Source: Geomonas oryzisoli
Lineage (GTDB): Bacteria; Desulfobacterota; Desulfuromonadia; Geobacterales; Geobacteraceae
Reading direction: 5' to 3'
Assembly: GCF_018986915.1 (NCBI RefSeq)
Contig: NZ_CP076723.1
Coordinates: 839,501 to 903,500, forward strand
Length of the DNA: 64,000 nucleotides
The notes under the pieces were generated by a model. It searched no databases. It was not told the DNA's origin and saw nothing but the letters and a program-made list of their open reading frames with translations. The translations under genes were made by a program, and so were the position numbers. Below are positions 47,346 through 58,868 of this stretch, in pieces (within the stretch, counting starts at the first letter, position 1; every line of letters starts with the position of its first letter).

Positions 47346-49244
47346 ATGAACGTAGTTGATATCACGGGGCTTTCCAAGAGCTTCGGCTCCCGCGTCCTGA
47401 TGGACGGCGTCACCTTCGCGGTGGGGGAGGACGAGCGGGTCGGGCTGATCGGCGCCAACGGCGCCGGCAAGTCGACGCTACTTACCATTCTGGCCGGCGC
47501 CGAGGACCGTGACGGCGGCTCCATCGCCATGAAACGCGGCGCCTCGGTCGGCTACCTGAGCCAGGAGCCGGTGCTGGACGAGACGGCCACCGTCGCCGCC
47601 GAGATCGAGAGCGGCCTCACCGCCATCCGTGCCGCCATGGCGAGCTTCAACGAGCTCTCCGAGAAGATGGCGGCAAACCCGCCGGACATGGACCGGCTGC
47701 TGGCCCGCCAGGGGGAGCTCTCGGTCTGGATCGAGCACCACGGCGGCTGGAACACGGACCACCGCGTGCTGGAGATGATGACCCACCTGCAGCTCCCCGA
47801 CCCGCACCAGGTGATCGGCACCCTTTCCGGCGGGACCAAGCGCCGCGTCGCGCTGGCGAAGCTCTTGTTGCAGGCGCCCGAGCTGCTGCTTTTGGACGAG
47901 CCGACCAACCACCTGGACGCGGACACCACCCAGTGGCTCCAGGAGCACCTGAAGGCGTACCCGGGCGCGGTCATGCTGATCACCCACGACCGCTATTTCC
48001 TGGACCAGGTGGTGACCCGGATGCTGGAACTGGAGCGTGGCGCCCTCATCTCCTACCAGGGGGGGTACTCGACCTACCTCACCCTCCGGGAAGAGCGGCT
48101 CATGGGCGAGGCGAGCCGCCGCTCGCGCCTTTTGAACCTGCTGCGTGTCGAAACCGACTGGATCCGTCGCGGTCCCCCGGCGCGCTCCACCAAGCAGAAG
48201 GCGAGGATCGACCGCTACCATGCGCTCGAAGAGAGCCTGTCCGGCCCGGGGCGCCGGGATCTCAAGATCGGCTTCAACACCGACGAAGGGTTGGGCGGCA
48301 CCATCCTCGAGTTGGATGGCGTGGCTAAAGGGTTCGGAGCGAGGAAGCTGCTGAACCGCCTCAGTTTCGGGATGAAGCGCGGCGACCGGATCGGCGTGAT
48401 CGGTCCCAACGGCTGCGGCAAGACGACGCTGATCCGGATGATCATGGGCGAGGAGGAGCCCGACCAGGGAAAGGTCGTGGTCGGCAAGAAGACCAAGATC
48501 TCCTACTTCGACCAGCTGCGCGAGGTGCTCGACCCCGACCAGACCATCTACGACTTTTTCGGCGAGGGGGACTATGTGACCACCGCCAACGGGGAGAAGC
48601 GGCACAAGATCGGCTACCTGGAGGACTTCCTGTTCTCGGGTGAGGACCGCAGGCGCCCGGTGGGGAGCCTGTCCGGCGGCGAGAAGAGCCGTCTGATCCT
48701 GGCGAGGCTCATGCTGCAGGACTCGAACCTGCTGGTGCTTGACGAGCCTACCAACGACCTGGATATCCCGACCCTGCAGTTGCTCGACGCCTCCATCTCT
48801 GCCTTTCCCGGCTGCGTCCTCATGGTGACCCACGACCGCTTCTTCCTGGACAAGGTGGCGACCGGCATCCTGGCCTTCGAAGGAGACGGAGAGGTGATCT
48901 TCTACGAGGGGAACTACAGCAACTACCGCGAGCGCAAGGAGGCGGACCGTGCCGCGGCGTCGGCGCTGCGGGTCGAGAAGAAGGAGGCCCAGGCGGCCAA
49001 GGTGGAGAAGCCCAAGAAGGGGCTCACCTACGCCGAGCGGATCGAGCTGGAAAAGCTGGAGGGGAGCATCGAGGTGCTGGAGCAGGAGTTCGCCCGGGTG
49101 CAGGAACTCTTGGGGGATCCTTCCCGCTACGATACGGTCGAGGGCGGCATCGCCGCCATTACCGCCGACTACGGCAGGCTCGAGGGTGAACTGGCCACTG
49201 CCTACGGGCGGTGGGAGGAGCTGGAGACGAAGAAGGGAGGTTGA
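47346..49244 (+). CDS. uup: ABC-F ATPase, Uup type
   Basis: Soluble protein of 632 residues with two ATPase cassettes and no membrane domain. First cassette: GANGAGKST, LSGGTKRRVALAKLLL, LLLLDEPTNHLD. Second: GPNGCGKTT, LSGGEKSRLILARLML, LLVLDEPTNDLD. A charged C-terminal coiled coil (about 545-632) ends the protein. ABC-F proteins act on the ribosome; Uup also affects transposon excision. The interdomain linker carries the usual RSTKQKAR-type basic patch. I chose the ATG at 47346 with TGGAG; the earlier ATG at 47301 lies in the repeat. Confidence 0.92.
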   Translation: MNVVDITGLSKSFGSRVLMDGVTFAVGEDERVGLIGANGAGKSTLLTILAGAEDRDGGSIAMKRGASVGYLSQEPVLDETATVAAEIESGLTAIRAAMASFNELSEKMAANPPDMDRLLARQGELSVWIEHHGGWNTDHRVLEMMTHLQLPDPHQVIGTLSGGTKRRVALAKLLLQAPELLLLDEPTNHLDADTTQWLQEHLKAYPGAVMLITHDRYFLDQVVTRMLELERGALISYQGGYSTYLTLREERLMGEASRRSRLLNLLRVETDWIRRGPPARSTKQKARIDRYHALEESLSGPGRRDLKIGFNTDEGLGGTILELDGVAKGFGARKLLNRLSFGMKRGDRIGVIGPNGCGKTTLIRMIMGEEEPDQGKVVVGKKTKISYFDQLREVLDPDQTIYDFFGEGDYVTTANGEKRHKIGYLEDFLFSGEDRRRPVGSLSGGEKSRLILARLMLQDSNLLVLDEPTNDLDIPTLQLLDASISAFPGCVLMVTHDRFFLDKVATGILAFEGDGEVIFYEGNYSNYRERKEADRAAASALRVEKKEAQAAKVEKPKKGLTYAERIELEKLEGSIEVLEQEFARVQELLGDPSRYDTVEGGIAAITADYGRLEGELATAYGRWEELETKKGG

Positions 49245-49367
49245 TCAATTGACAATGGACAATGGACAATTGACAACTAAAACCGGTGAGGCAAGCAATC
49301 GATGCTAGGCACTTATGTACACAGTTGACAATTTAAACCCGTGAGGGGAGCAATCGCTGCTGATGAC

Positions 49368-49411
49368 AAAGGCTTCTGGAGAAAGATCTCTCAGAAGCCT
49401 TTTTCTTTTTC
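49368..49411 (+). terminator. Rho-independent terminator of uup
   Basis: Long stem AAAGGCTTCTG (49368-49378) / CAGAAGCCTTT (49392-49402), with GAGA/TCTC extending it inward, followed by TTCTTTTTCC. Confidence 0.88.
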
Positions 49412-49450
49412 CTGTGCGGCAACGTGCCTACTGGAGTGAAGGAAGAGAAG

Positions 49451-49480
49451 GGGGACAGGCACCTGGCGGAGCCAGTCCCC
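49451..49480. repeat. 30-base palindromic element, identical to 16130-16159
   Basis: Starts GGGGACAGGCACCTGGCGG and ends GCCAGTCCCC. It matches the earlier copy exactly over 30 bases. It lies inside the larger AATTGAC element. Confidence 0.85.
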
Positions 49481-49542
49481 TGGTCGGGCCTTGTCAGATG
49501 CAAGGGGCACAGACACCGTTGTCAATTGTCCATTGTCAATTG

Positions 49543-50250
49543 TCAATTGCCTTTGAAGATTTCCTTGGCCAGCCTGAGACTCACCTTCCTCTTGGTGGCG
49601 ATGGCGGTGCGGTTGATGGTCTCCAGCGCGTAGACGAGCGACGGGATGTCGCGCCGCACCTTCAGAAGCATCTCGTCGATCACCTCGTCGGGCAGGGTCA
49701 TCTGCCGGTCTTCGGCGAGCTTCTTCAGGATCATGCGCCGGGATTCGTCATCTGATACGTCCATGCGCGCCACCAGCCCCCACAGTAGCCGGCTGGTCAG
49801 GTGCCCGTCCAGGTGCGGCAGCTCCTTGGGGGGGGTGAGGCCGGAGATGGCAATCTTTTTCCCCGCACTGTAAAAGGCGTTGAACAGCTCCCATAGCTCC
49901 ACCCGCAACTCCTGGCGGTCCGGAAGCAGGTTCAGATCGTCCAGGATGAGGGCCTTGGCGCCGGCGAAGTGCTCGGCCAGACGCGAGGGCCCTTCGCTGG
50001 GGTAGCTTTTACCGTAGAGGGCGTCGGCGTCGCGGAAGGAAAAGTACCTGCCGTCGATGGCGCTCGCGAGGGCGGTCAAGAGGTGGGTCTTGCCGGAACC
50101 TTCGGGGCCGTAGATGTAGAGGAGATTTTCGGCGTCGCTGCCGCCGGCGAGCCTCTGGGCGAACTGGTAGGCGGTCTTGTTGCCGCCGCAGACCACGAAG
50201 TTCTCGAAGCAAAAGCGCGGCACGACCGGGAAGTCGAAGATCATCTGCAT
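49543..50250 (-). CDS. Hda-like protein (DnaA AAA+ domain homologue)
   Basis: A 235-residue AAA+ protein resembling DnaA without its DNA-binding domain. The P-loop GPEGSGKTHLL is at 48-58, Walker B is ALILDDLNLLP and sensor motifs follow (TSRLLWGLVARMDV). In E. coli, Hda with the DNA clamp switches off DnaA by promoting ATP hydrolysis; the same role is inferred. The family clamp-binding motif near the N-terminus may be QMIFDFP. It begins one base after the ruvB stop, so it is coupled to ruvB. Its stop lies in a heptamer repeat. Confidence 0.85.
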   Translation of the reverse strand: MQMIFDFPVVPRFCFENFVVCGGNKTAYQFAQRLAGGSDAENLLYIYGPEGSGKTHLLTALASAIDGRYFSFRDADALYGKSYPSEGPSRLAEHFAGAKALILDDLNLLPDRQELRVELWELFNAFYSAGKKIAISGLTPPKELPHLDGHLTSRLLWGLVARMDVSDDESRRMILKKLAEDRQMTLPDEVIDEMLLKVRRDIPSLVYALETINRTAIATKRKVSLRLAKEIFKGN

Positions 50251-50251
50251 G

Positions 50252-51265
50252 CTAGAACAACCTTCCCTGCGGCGGATCAGGCGCGATCCGGCCGAAATGG
50301 CTGTAGGCTGCGGCGGTGGCCACGCGTCCCCTCGGGGTGCGGTTCAGGAAACCGTTCTGGATCAGGAAGGGCTCGTAGACGTCCTCGATGGTGTCGCTCT
50401 CTTCGCTGATGGCTGCCGCAATGGTGTCCAGCCCCACCGGGCCACCCCCGAACTTGTCGATGATGGTCAACAGGATGGCGCGGTCCATGGTGTCGAAGCC
50501 CATGTCGTCGATCTCCAAGAGCGCCAGCGCCTGGTCCGCCACCTCGCGGGTGATGACGCCGTCGGCGCGCACCTGGGCGAAGTCGCGCACGCGGCGCAGC
50601 AGGCGGTTGGCGATCCTCGGCGTGCCGCGGCTTCTGCGCGCCAGTTCCAGGGCACCGTCGGCCGCGATGTCCATCCCGAAGATGCGCGCGGAACGGGTGA
50701 TGATGAAGGCGAGCTCGTCGTGGGTGTAGAATTCGAGCCGCGAGATCACCCCGAAGCGGTCCCTGAGCGGGGACGACAGGAGCCCGGCACGGGTGGTGGC
50801 GCCGACCAGGGTGAACTTGGGGAGGTCGAGCTTGATGGTGCGCGCGCTCGGCCCCTGGCCGATGATGATGTCGAGCTGGAAGTCCTCCATGGCGGGGTAG
50901 AGGATCTCCTCCACCACGTGGGAGAGACGGTGGATCTCGTCGATGAAGAGGACGTCGTGCGGCTCGAGGTTGGTGAGGATGGCGGCCAGGTCGCCCGGCC
51001 GCTCGATCACCGGGCCGGAGGTGGACTTGATGTTCACCCCCATCTCGCAGGCGATGATGTTGGCCAGGGTGGTCTTCCCCAGGCCCGGGGGGCCGTAGAG
51101 CAGTACGTGGTCCAGCGCCTCGCCCCTGCCGCGCGCGGCGTCGATGAAGAGCCCGAGGTTCCCCTTGGCCTTTTCCTGTCCCACATAGTCCGCCAACGCG
51201 CGGGGGCGCAGCGATGCTTCAAGGAGGTCGTCTTCGGATCTCTCGGCGCTGATAAAGCGGGTCAT
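50252..51265 (-). CDS. ruvB: Holliday junction helicase RuvB
   Basis: Hexameric motor that drives branch migration with RuvA. The 337-residue protein has [12 protein letters not shown] (58-69), the Walker [16 protein letters not shown], the sensor [18 protein letters not shown] and the winged-helix C-terminus ending TPRGRVAT and FGRI. The ATG has GGAGAAG. It is separated from ruvCA by a kinase and a transglutaminase gene on the same strand. Confidence 0.97.
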   Translation of the reverse strand: MTRFISAERSEDDLLEASLRPRALADYVGQEKAKGNLGLFIDAARGRGEALDHVLLYGPPGLGKTTLANIIACEMGVNIKSTSGPVIERPGDLAAILTNLEPHDVLFIDEIHRLSHVVEEILYPAMEDFQLDIIIGQGPSARTIKLDLPKFTLVGATTRAGLLSSPLRDRFGVISRLEFYTHDELAFIITRSARIFGMDIAADGALELARRSRGTPRIANRLLRRVRDFAQVRADGVITREVADQALALLEIDDMGFDTMDRAILLTIIDKFGGGPVGLDTIAAAISEESDTIEDVYEPFLIQNGFLNRTPRGRVATAAAYSHFGRIAPDPPQGRLF

Positions 51266-51351
51266 ACTTCTCCTTGCCGGCGGCTCATGCCGCCCGAATG
51301 CAGGGAGCCAAATTATAACAGTTGAAGGTAAAGGTCAAGGGGCATGCCCGG

Positions 51352-53673
<2,322 letters not shown>

Positions 53674-53750
53674 GAGGGCTCCTGCTTACCCTCTGCTGGA
53701 GGGCGGGGAGTCCGGCACTGTTGTCCGGGGCGTCGGCGCGGCACCGGATC

Positions 53751-54770
53751 TCAGCGTTCCCGGAAGGTCACGGTGTAGGCGAAGCTTTTAGGGCGGCAGT
53801 AGTCGAGGGCGTGGCCGTCCACCTCTGCGTAGGGGTACATGAAGTAGTTGACGGTTTCCTTGTTCCCCTCGCTGAAGACGATGCCCCGTCCCCCTTTTTG
53901 CAGCACGATGCGGTACTCGTCGACGGCGCCGAAGTAGTATTCGCGGTAGGGCTTGGCGCCCGTCTTGTCCAGCTTCTTCTCCAGTACTGCCTTGGTAACG
54001 TCGGCCGGGTCCACCGGCACCCACCCCGTACCGGGCAGGTAGAATTCAGCCCAGCAGTGGTGCCCGTTGGAGATGTCTGTCTGCCCCGGCCGCCCAAGTC
54101 TCAGGCCGAACACCTCGCGCGCCGGCACACCGGCGGCGCGGGCCAGCGCCACGAAAAGCGTACTGAGGTCGGCGCATTTGCCGCTGCGGGCGGCGAGTGT
54201 GGCCTGGACGTTGCCCACACCGCACCCGGGCACGTTCGGGTCGCGCCGGGTGTTGTCGACCACCCAGTCGTACACCGCCCGTGCCTTGGGAAGGATTCCC
54301 TTTTTGCCCTTGGTGATCTGGTGCGAGAGCGACTTCACCTTCTTGTCCTCGGAGGGGATCCAGAACTCCGACTTGACGTATTTCGCCACCTCGGGCGGGA
54401 TGGGTACCGCTTTCTCCTCGAGCCTTGCGACCTTGCGTTCCTTGGCCGTCGCCTCGAAGGTCACGTTTATGTGACGCTCCTTATGCGGGCCGCGCCATTG
54501 GGTGTAGAGGTACAACGCACCGCTTTGGGGTTCACGGGACAGGGTGAAGGTGGAATAGTTGCCGTTGAACTGCAGGTTGTCGATCTTTTGATTGAGGTCG
54601 GAGGTGGGGTAGGGGAACCACATCTTCACATCTTGAGCTTGCTGGGGTGAGGTCACCGTTATGGCGAAGGTCACGGTGCCGCTTCGCTCCTTGCTCGGGG
54701 CACTAAAAGATGCCAATGGGACCGCCCAGACTATGAAGAAGACTAATGCCGCCGTGATTGCTGCACGCAT
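53751..54770 (-). CDS. Exported transglutaminase-like cysteine protein
   Basis: A 339-residue secreted protein. A signal peptide (about 1-24) is followed by a beta-rich N-terminal domain and a transglutaminase-like core. The catalytic triad is visible as Cys199 (RSGKCADLSTLFVAL), His238 (HHCWAEFYLPGTGW) and Asp254 (VPVDPAD). These proteins usually act as peptidases or amidases in the envelope. The ATG has AGGAGAAACC. It sits upstream of the hybrid kinase gene on the same strand with a 77-base gap. Confidence 0.9.
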   Translation of the reverse strand: MRAAITAALVFFIVWAVPLASFSAPSKERSGTVTFAITVTSPQQAQDVKMWFPYPTSDLNQKIDNLQFNGNYSTFTLSREPQSGALYLYTQWRGPHKERHINVTFEATAKERKVARLEEKAVPIPPEVAKYVKSEFWIPSEDKKVKSLSHQITKGKKGILPKARAVYDWVVDNTRRDPNVPGCGVGNVQATLAARSGKCADLSTLFVALARAAGVPAREVFGLRLGRPGQTDISNGHHCWAEFYLPGTGWVPVDPADVTKAVLEKKLDKTGAKPYREYYFGAVDEYRIVLQKGGRGIVFSEGNKETVNYFMYPYAEVDGHALDYCRPKSFAYTVTFRER

Positions 54771-54962
54771 GGTTTCTCCTTTCCTCGATCAAGACGCAAA
54801 GCGGGGACTGGATCAATACTCGGCTAGTATATCTCGCGACGTTCTACTATCAATGACCAGCTGTTTACTTACAGTGAAAGCGGTGGCTATAACTTTTGGA
54901 TAAAGGAATCAGGTAGAGTCGGGGACGGAGATGAGAGTGCTTAAGGGGAGCTGCAATTGTCA

Positions 54963-54992
54963 GAGCCGGAGCGGTTTTTCATGCTCCGGCTC
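54963..54992 (+). terminator. Hairpin at the ruvA 3' end
   Basis: Perfect ten-base stem GAGCCGGAGC / GCTCCGGCTC. The T-run (CCTTTTATTT) is on the plus-strand side, while ruvA runs on the minus strand. It therefore fits a terminator for antisense transcription better than one for ruvA. Confidence 0.55.
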
Positions 54993-54996
54993 CCTT

Positions 54997-55596
54997 TTAT
55001 TTCATAAGTTTCTTGAGGGCCTGCTTGAGAAGTGACTCCACCGTGGCGTCTTCGGGAAATTTGAGCTCCGCCAGTGCTTTTTGTACTACGTTCTCCTTGT
55101 AGCCGAGGTTGATCAAAGCAGAGAGGACGTCCTCGCGGATCTCCGGTTTGGCCGGTGCGGCTGCAGTGCCCGGTGCCGCGGCCGTCATCCCCAGCTTTTT
55201 CATCTTTTCCTTGAGTTCCAGCACCAGTCTTTCGGCGGTTTTCTTGCCGATACCCGGGATGGCGGAGAGCCTCGCGATGTTGCCGCTCACCAGCGATTCC
55301 GAGAGCTCCGAAGGCTCGCTGTTGGAGAGGATGCTGTTGGCGAGTTTGGGGCCGACGCCTGAGACCCCGATCAGCAGCTGGAACAGTTCCTTTTCCTGCT
55401 GGGTGCGGAAACCGTACAGGTTGATCGCGTCCTCCTTCACGGAGGTGTGCACCTGCAGGGTGGTCGTGCCCCCTTCGGCGGGGAGTGCGTAGTAGGTGGA
55501 AAAGGGGATGAAGACCTGGTAACCCACGCCGTTCACGTCGAGGATGACGTAGTCGGGTGCCTTGTGTGCGATCTTTCCGGTGAGAAGGGCGATCAT
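54997..55596 (-). CDS. ruvA: Holliday junction helicase subunit RuvA
   Basis: Tetramer that holds the four-way junction and loads RuvB. The 199-residue protein has the N-terminal OB fold (MIALLTGKI, VNGVGYQV), the helix-hairpin-helix pairs GVSGVGPKLA and IPGIGKKTAERLVLELK, and a C-terminal RuvB-binding three-helix domain (DVLSALINLGYKENVVQKAL). It is downstream of ruvC with a small gap holding a heptamer repeat. Confidence 0.97.
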   Translation of the reverse strand: MIALLTGKIAHKAPDYVILDVNGVGYQVFIPFSTYYALPAEGGTTTLQVHTSVKEDAINLYGFRTQQEKELFQLLIGVSGVGPKLANSILSNSEPSELSESLVSGNIARLSAIPGIGKKTAERLVLELKEKMKKLGMTAAAPGTAAAPAKPEIREDVLSALINLGYKENVVQKALAELKFPEDATVESLLKQALKKLMK

Positions 55597-55603
55597 CTAA
55601 ACC

Positions 55604-55630
55604 TCAATGGACAATTGACAATTGACAACG
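55604..55630. repeat. AATTGAC heptamer array in the ruvC-ruvA gap
   Basis: AATGGACAATTGACAATTGA and on. This is the same word as the element at 49244-49550, here as a single arm just upstream of ruvA. Confidence 0.8.
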
Positions 55631-55664
55631 GGATCTTGTGCTAACGCGGGTTGCGGCGTCCAGG

Positions 55665-56159
55665 CTAGCGCATGCTTTTCAACAGGGTGCTGATGCCGGC
55701 GGAGTGGGCGTGGCAGATGGCGACGGCGAGGGCGTCGGAGGCATCTTCCTGGGCCACCTCGGGGAGGTTCAAAAGGGCCTTGATCATCTGCTGCACCTGC
55801 GTTTTCTCGGCGCGGCCGGTTCCCACCACCGCCTGCTTCACCTGCATGGCCGTGTACTCGTGCACGGGGAGCCCCACGTTGACCGCGGCGACGATGGCCG
55901 CGCCGCGCGCCTGCCCCAGTTTCAGCGCGCTCATGGCGTTCTTGGCCAGGAACACGTCTTCCACCGCCACCACCTCGGGCTGGTACTCGGCGATGATCGC
56001 GGAGAGGCCGGTGAAGATCTTCTCCAGCCGCTGCGGGAAGTCTTTCGCGCTCTGGGTGAAGATGGCGCCGTTGTCGATGTGGACCAGGCGGTTTCCCTGC
56101 TTGGAGATGAGGCCGTAGCCGGTCTTGCGGGAGCCGGGGTCGATGCCGAGAATGATCAT
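55665..56159 (-). CDS. ruvC: Holliday junction resolvase RuvC
   Basis: Cuts Holliday junctions. The 164-residue protein has the four acidic residues of the active site in [14 protein letters not shown] (Asp7), [11 protein letters not shown] and [13 protein letters not shown]. The ATG at 56157-56159 has only AAGG, and that comes from the edge of the GCCACGGAG repeat. It lies between yebC and ruvA. Confidence 0.97.
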   Translation of the reverse strand: MIILGIDPGSRKTGYGLISKQGNRLVHIDNGAIFTQSAKDFPQRLEKIFTGLSAIIAEYQPEVVAVEDVFLAKNAMSALKLGQARGAAIVAAVNVGLPVHEYTAMQVKQAVVGTGRAEKTQVQQMIKALLNLPEVAQEDASDALAVAICHAHSAGISTLLKSMR

Positions 56160-56167
56160 GTCAAAAC

Positions 56168-56304
56168 CTTAAAACCATTAGCCACGGAGAAAATCTGAGG
56201 AAATCTTAGAAAGGCAAAGACTTTGAGTAAAGACAAAAGCCGTTGGCTCTCAGATGTAGGTTCTCTCAGAAGTTCTCAGATTTTCTCCGTGGCCAATGGT
56301 TTTG
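56168..56304. repeat. GCCACGGAGAAAATCTGAG inverted repeat between yebC and ruvC
   Basis: Left arm 56171-56215 (AACCATTAGCCACGGAGAAA and on); right arm 56260-56303 (CTCAGATTTTCTCCGTGGCC and on). This is the most complete copy of the family and would fold into a long hairpin. A near-direct CTCTCAGA repeat lies in the loop. Confidence 0.88.
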
Positions 56305-56315
56305 TTTCTGATTCA

Positions 56316-56345
56316 AATAAAAAAGCGCGGGGAGTGCCCGCGCTC
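56316..56345 (-). terminator. Rho-independent terminator of yebC
   Basis: Stem AGCGCGGG (56324-56331) / CCCGCGCT (56337-56344); on the minus strand it is followed by TTTTTTATTTG. Confidence 0.85.
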
Positions 56346-56372
56346 TTAGTATCACAAAACAACACGCTTTTG

Positions 56373-57116
56373 CTACATCATCTTTTCCATGTCCTCGGCG
56401 GAGATGTCGAAGTTGGCGTAGACGTTCTGGACGTCGTCGTTGTCCTCGAGACGGTCCATCAGCTTCAGCATGTTCTCGGCGTTCTTACCTTCCAGCTTGA
56501 CCATGGTCTGCGGGATCATGGTGATCTCCGCGGACTCCGGCTTGAAGCCTGCCGCCTCGAGCGCGGTCTTCACCTGGTGGAACGCGGTCGGGTCGGTCAG
56601 TACCTCGTACTGCTCGTCTTCATCGGCGACGTCGTCGGCGCCGGCCTCGATGGCGGCCTCGAAGAGCTTGTCGAAATCGGTGCTCTTCGGGTACACCAGG
56701 AGCCCCTTCTTGTCGAAGAGCCAGGAGACGCAGCCGGTCTCGCCCATGTTGCCGTTGCACTTGGAGAAGGTGCTCCTGACATCGGAAACGGTGCGGTTGC
56801 GGTTGTCGGTCATGACCTCCACCAGGACGGCGGTGCCGCCCGGACCGTACCCTTCGTAGGTGGTCTCCTCGTAGTTCACGCCTTCCATCCCGCCCACGCC
56901 CTTCTTGATGGCGCGCTCGACGTTGTCCTTGGGCATGTTCTCGCCCTTTGCCTTATCGATAGCAGTCCTCAGGCGCGGGTTCCCATCCGGGTCGCCACCG
57001 CCGAGCTTAGCGGCAACGGTGATTTCCTTGATCAGCTTGGTGAATATCTTGCCGCGCTTGGCATCCGCGGCGCCTTTCTTGTGCTTGATGGTACTCCATT
57101 TATTATGGCCTGACAT
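56373..57116 (-). CDS. yebC: YebC/PmpR family protein
   Basis: A 247-residue conserved bacterial protein. It has the family N-terminus [20 protein letters not shown], the [22 protein letters not shown] stretch and [19 protein letters not shown]. Members have been reported both as transcription regulators and as translation factors that help ribosomes at proline stretches. The gene is classically next to ruvC, as here. A terminator separates it from ruvC, suggesting partial read-through or independent ruv expression. Confidence 0.95.
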   Translation of the reverse strand: MSGHNKWSTIKHKKGAADAKRGKIFTKLIKEITVAAKLGGGDPDGNPRLRTAIDKAKGENMPKDNVERAIKKGVGGMEGVNYEETTYEGYGPGGTAVLVEVMTDNRNRTVSDVRSTFSKCNGNMGETGCVSWLFDKKGLLVYPKSTDFDKLFEAAIEAGADDVADEDEQYEVLTDPTAFHQVKTALEAAGFKPESAEITMIPQTMVKLEGKNAENMLKLMDRLEDNDDVQNVYANFDISAEDMEKMM

Positions 57117-57157
57117 GATCTGCTTCCTTTCCGATCAATTTGTGAATGAAACGCGAA

Positions 57158-57187
57158 ATACTAGCACGCCCAAAAGAGTGTTGTAAA
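57158..57187 (-). promoter_or_regulatory. Candidate promoter of yebC
   Basis: On the minus strand TTTACA (57182-57187), 18-base spacer, TAGTAT (57158-57163), about 40 bases from the start. Confidence 0.45.
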
Positions 57188-57260
57188 GTGGGAAAATGGC
57201 AGTTAAACTGTGTCGCTGGACCCGCACCGAGCGGAGATACGACTCCGATAGGGAGAGATC

Positions 57261-57629
57261 ATGAACCTGTTCTGCCGGACACTGAAACGCTTCTCGCCTC
57301 TGCTTTTGCTGCTGTGCCTCATGCTGTCTGTCATCGGCTGCACCAGGATCGCCTTAAGGCGCGATGCTCCCCCCATACTTGCCCAGGACGAGCTCCTGCG
57401 TCCCTATAACAAGGTGGGGACCATCGAGGTGCACCGCGTGCGCTATGGCGACAAGGAGGACCTTACCCCTGCCGATTACAGCTGGGCCAACGACGCCCTG
57501 CGCGCGGAGGCGGCCAAGATCGGAGCCGACGCCGTGATCCTGCCCGAAATCAAAGTCGAGATGGACACCTACATCTTCTTCCCCAAGAGCGAGATCACCG
57601 CGCGGGGGACTGCCATAAAATTCCGCTGA
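57261..57629 (+). CDS. Small lipoprotein of unknown function
   Basis: A 122-residue protein with lipobox LSVIGC (cysteine at about 27). A compact C-terminal domain reads YSWANDALRAEAAKIGADAVILPEIKVE, resembling small envelope proteins with a heavy-metal-binding or YbjQ-like core. I do not assign it. AGGGAGAG precedes the ATG. It is divergent from yebC. Confidence 0.75.
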   Translation: MNLFCRTLKRFSPLLLLLCLMLSVIGCTRIALRRDAPPILAQDELLRPYNKVGTIEVHRVRYGDKEDLTPADYSWANDALRAEAAKIGADAVILPEIKVEMDTYIFFPKSEITARGTAIKFR

Positions 57630-57757
57630 CTTTTTCCTGCTCCTGAGAGAATTCCGTTGATAAAGGGCGCACATTTTTGAGATAGTGTGCGCCGTATACA
57701 CTATCGTGGCCGAGTGACTCGGCTGCCATGAATTCAATCGATACAGGAGGGAAGGCC

Positions 57758-58747
57758 ATGAAAGCGGTACTTATGGAAGGTTTCGGCGGCGTCGAGGTGC
57801 TCAAGGTGGGCGAGGTGGACAAGCCCGCCCCCAAGGAAAACGAGGTGCTGATCAAGGTGCACGCCACCTCGATCAACCGCCCCGACCTCGTGCAGCGCGA
57901 GGGGAAATATCCCCCCCCGCCCGGCGACTCCGATATCCTGGGGCTCGAGGTGGCCGGCGTCATCGAGGAGCTGGGCGCGGGCGTTACCGGGTGGAAGGTG
58001 GGTGACCGCGTGGTGTCGCTGGTGGGCGGCGGCGGTTACGCCGAGTACGCCGTGGCCTACGCCAATCACCTGATGCCGATCCCGGAAACGGTCAGCTTCG
58101 AGGAAGCTGCCTGCATCTGCGAGTCGTACATAACCGCCTTCTTGAACGTGTTCATGATCGGCGGGCTTGAAGACGGCCAGACCGCGATCCTGCACGGCGG
58201 CGGCGGCGGCGTCAACACCGCGGCCATCCAGCTCTGCAAGGCCCTGACCCCCAACGCCAAGCTGATCGTCACGGCCTCGCCCGAGAAGCTCGAGCGGGTT
58301 AAGGAGCTGGGCGCGGACCTGGTGATCAACTTCCGCGAGACCCCGGATTTCAGTGAAGCCGTCAAGGAGTTCACCAACAAGAAAGGGGTGGACGTGATCC
58401 TGGACCATGTCGGCGCCAAGTACCTCGCCCCCAACATGAACTCGCTGGGGTACAAGGGGCGGCTGGTCATCATCGGCGTCATCTCCGGCATCAAGGCCGA
58501 GCTTAACCTCGCGCTCATGATGGTGAAGCGTCAACAGATCATCGGCAGCGTGCTCCGCTCCCGCCCGGTTTCCGAGAAGGGTGAGATCGCCGCCGAGTTC
58601 GTGCGTCGCGCCATGCCCAAGTTTGCCGACCGCACCATCGTGCCGATCATCGAGAAGGTGTTCCCCATCGACCAGGTGGTCGAGGCACACAAGATGATGG
58701 AAGAAGACAAGCACTTCGGCAAGATCGTGCTGAAGGTAGCGCAATAA
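57758..58747 (+). CDS. NAD(P)H quinone oxidoreductase, PIG3-like zinc-independent MDR family
   Basis: A 329-residue medium-chain reductase. The N-terminal GroES-like domain starts MKAVLMEGFGGVEVLKVGEV. A nucleotide-binding domain has the glycine-rich HGGGGGVNTAAIQL. The catalytic zinc cysteines of alcohol dehydrogenases are absent, as expected for quinone reductases. I chose the ATG at 57758 after ACAGGAGGG; an upstream in-frame ATG adds ten residues across the ribosome site. An octamer inverted repeat follows. Confidence 0.9.
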   Translation: MKAVLMEGFGGVEVLKVGEVDKPAPKENEVLIKVHATSINRPDLVQREGKYPPPPGDSDILGLEVAGVIEELGAGVTGWKVGDRVVSLVGGGGYAEYAVAYANHLMPIPETVSFEEAACICESYITAFLNVFMIGGLEDGQTAILHGGGGGVNTAAIQLCKALTPNAKLIVTASPEKLERVKELGADLVINFRETPDFSEAVKEFTNKKGVDVILDHVGAKYLAPNMNSLGYKGRLVIIGVISGIKAELNLALMMVKRQQIIGSVLRSRPVSEKGEIAAEFVRRAMPKFADRTIVPIIEKVFPIDQVVEAHKMMEEDKHFGKIVLKVAQ

Positions 58748-58848
58748 AAAACCGGCTCACGCAAAGACGCGAAGACGCAAAGAAAGACAATTAAGAACGG
58801 TTTGGTAGTTCTTTGCGACTTTGCGGCTTTGCGTGACCGCCTTTAGAA
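58746..58848. repeat. Inverted repeat with GCAAAGAC octamer arms filling the gap before the marC-like gene
   Basis: Left arm 58757-58785 (CTCACGCAAAGACGCGAAG and on); right arm 58809-58840 (TTCTTTGCGACTTTGCGGC and on). The left arm begins at the upstream TAA. Confidence 0.86.
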
Positions 58849-58868
58849 AAGGAGAGTGCCGTAACAGG

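Larger units (their letters stand above)
49244..49550. repeat. Inverted repeat with AATTGAC heptamer arms spanning the uup-hda gap
   Basis: Left arm 49246-49278 (AATTGACAATGGACAATGG and on); right arm 49519-49550 (GTTGTCAATTGTCCATTGTC and on). The right arm supplies the TGA stop (49543-49545) of the minus-strand Hda-like gene. An imperfect direct copy of ~40 bases links 49267-49304 with 49321-49363. A terminator and a 30-base palindrome sit inside. Confidence 0.85.
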
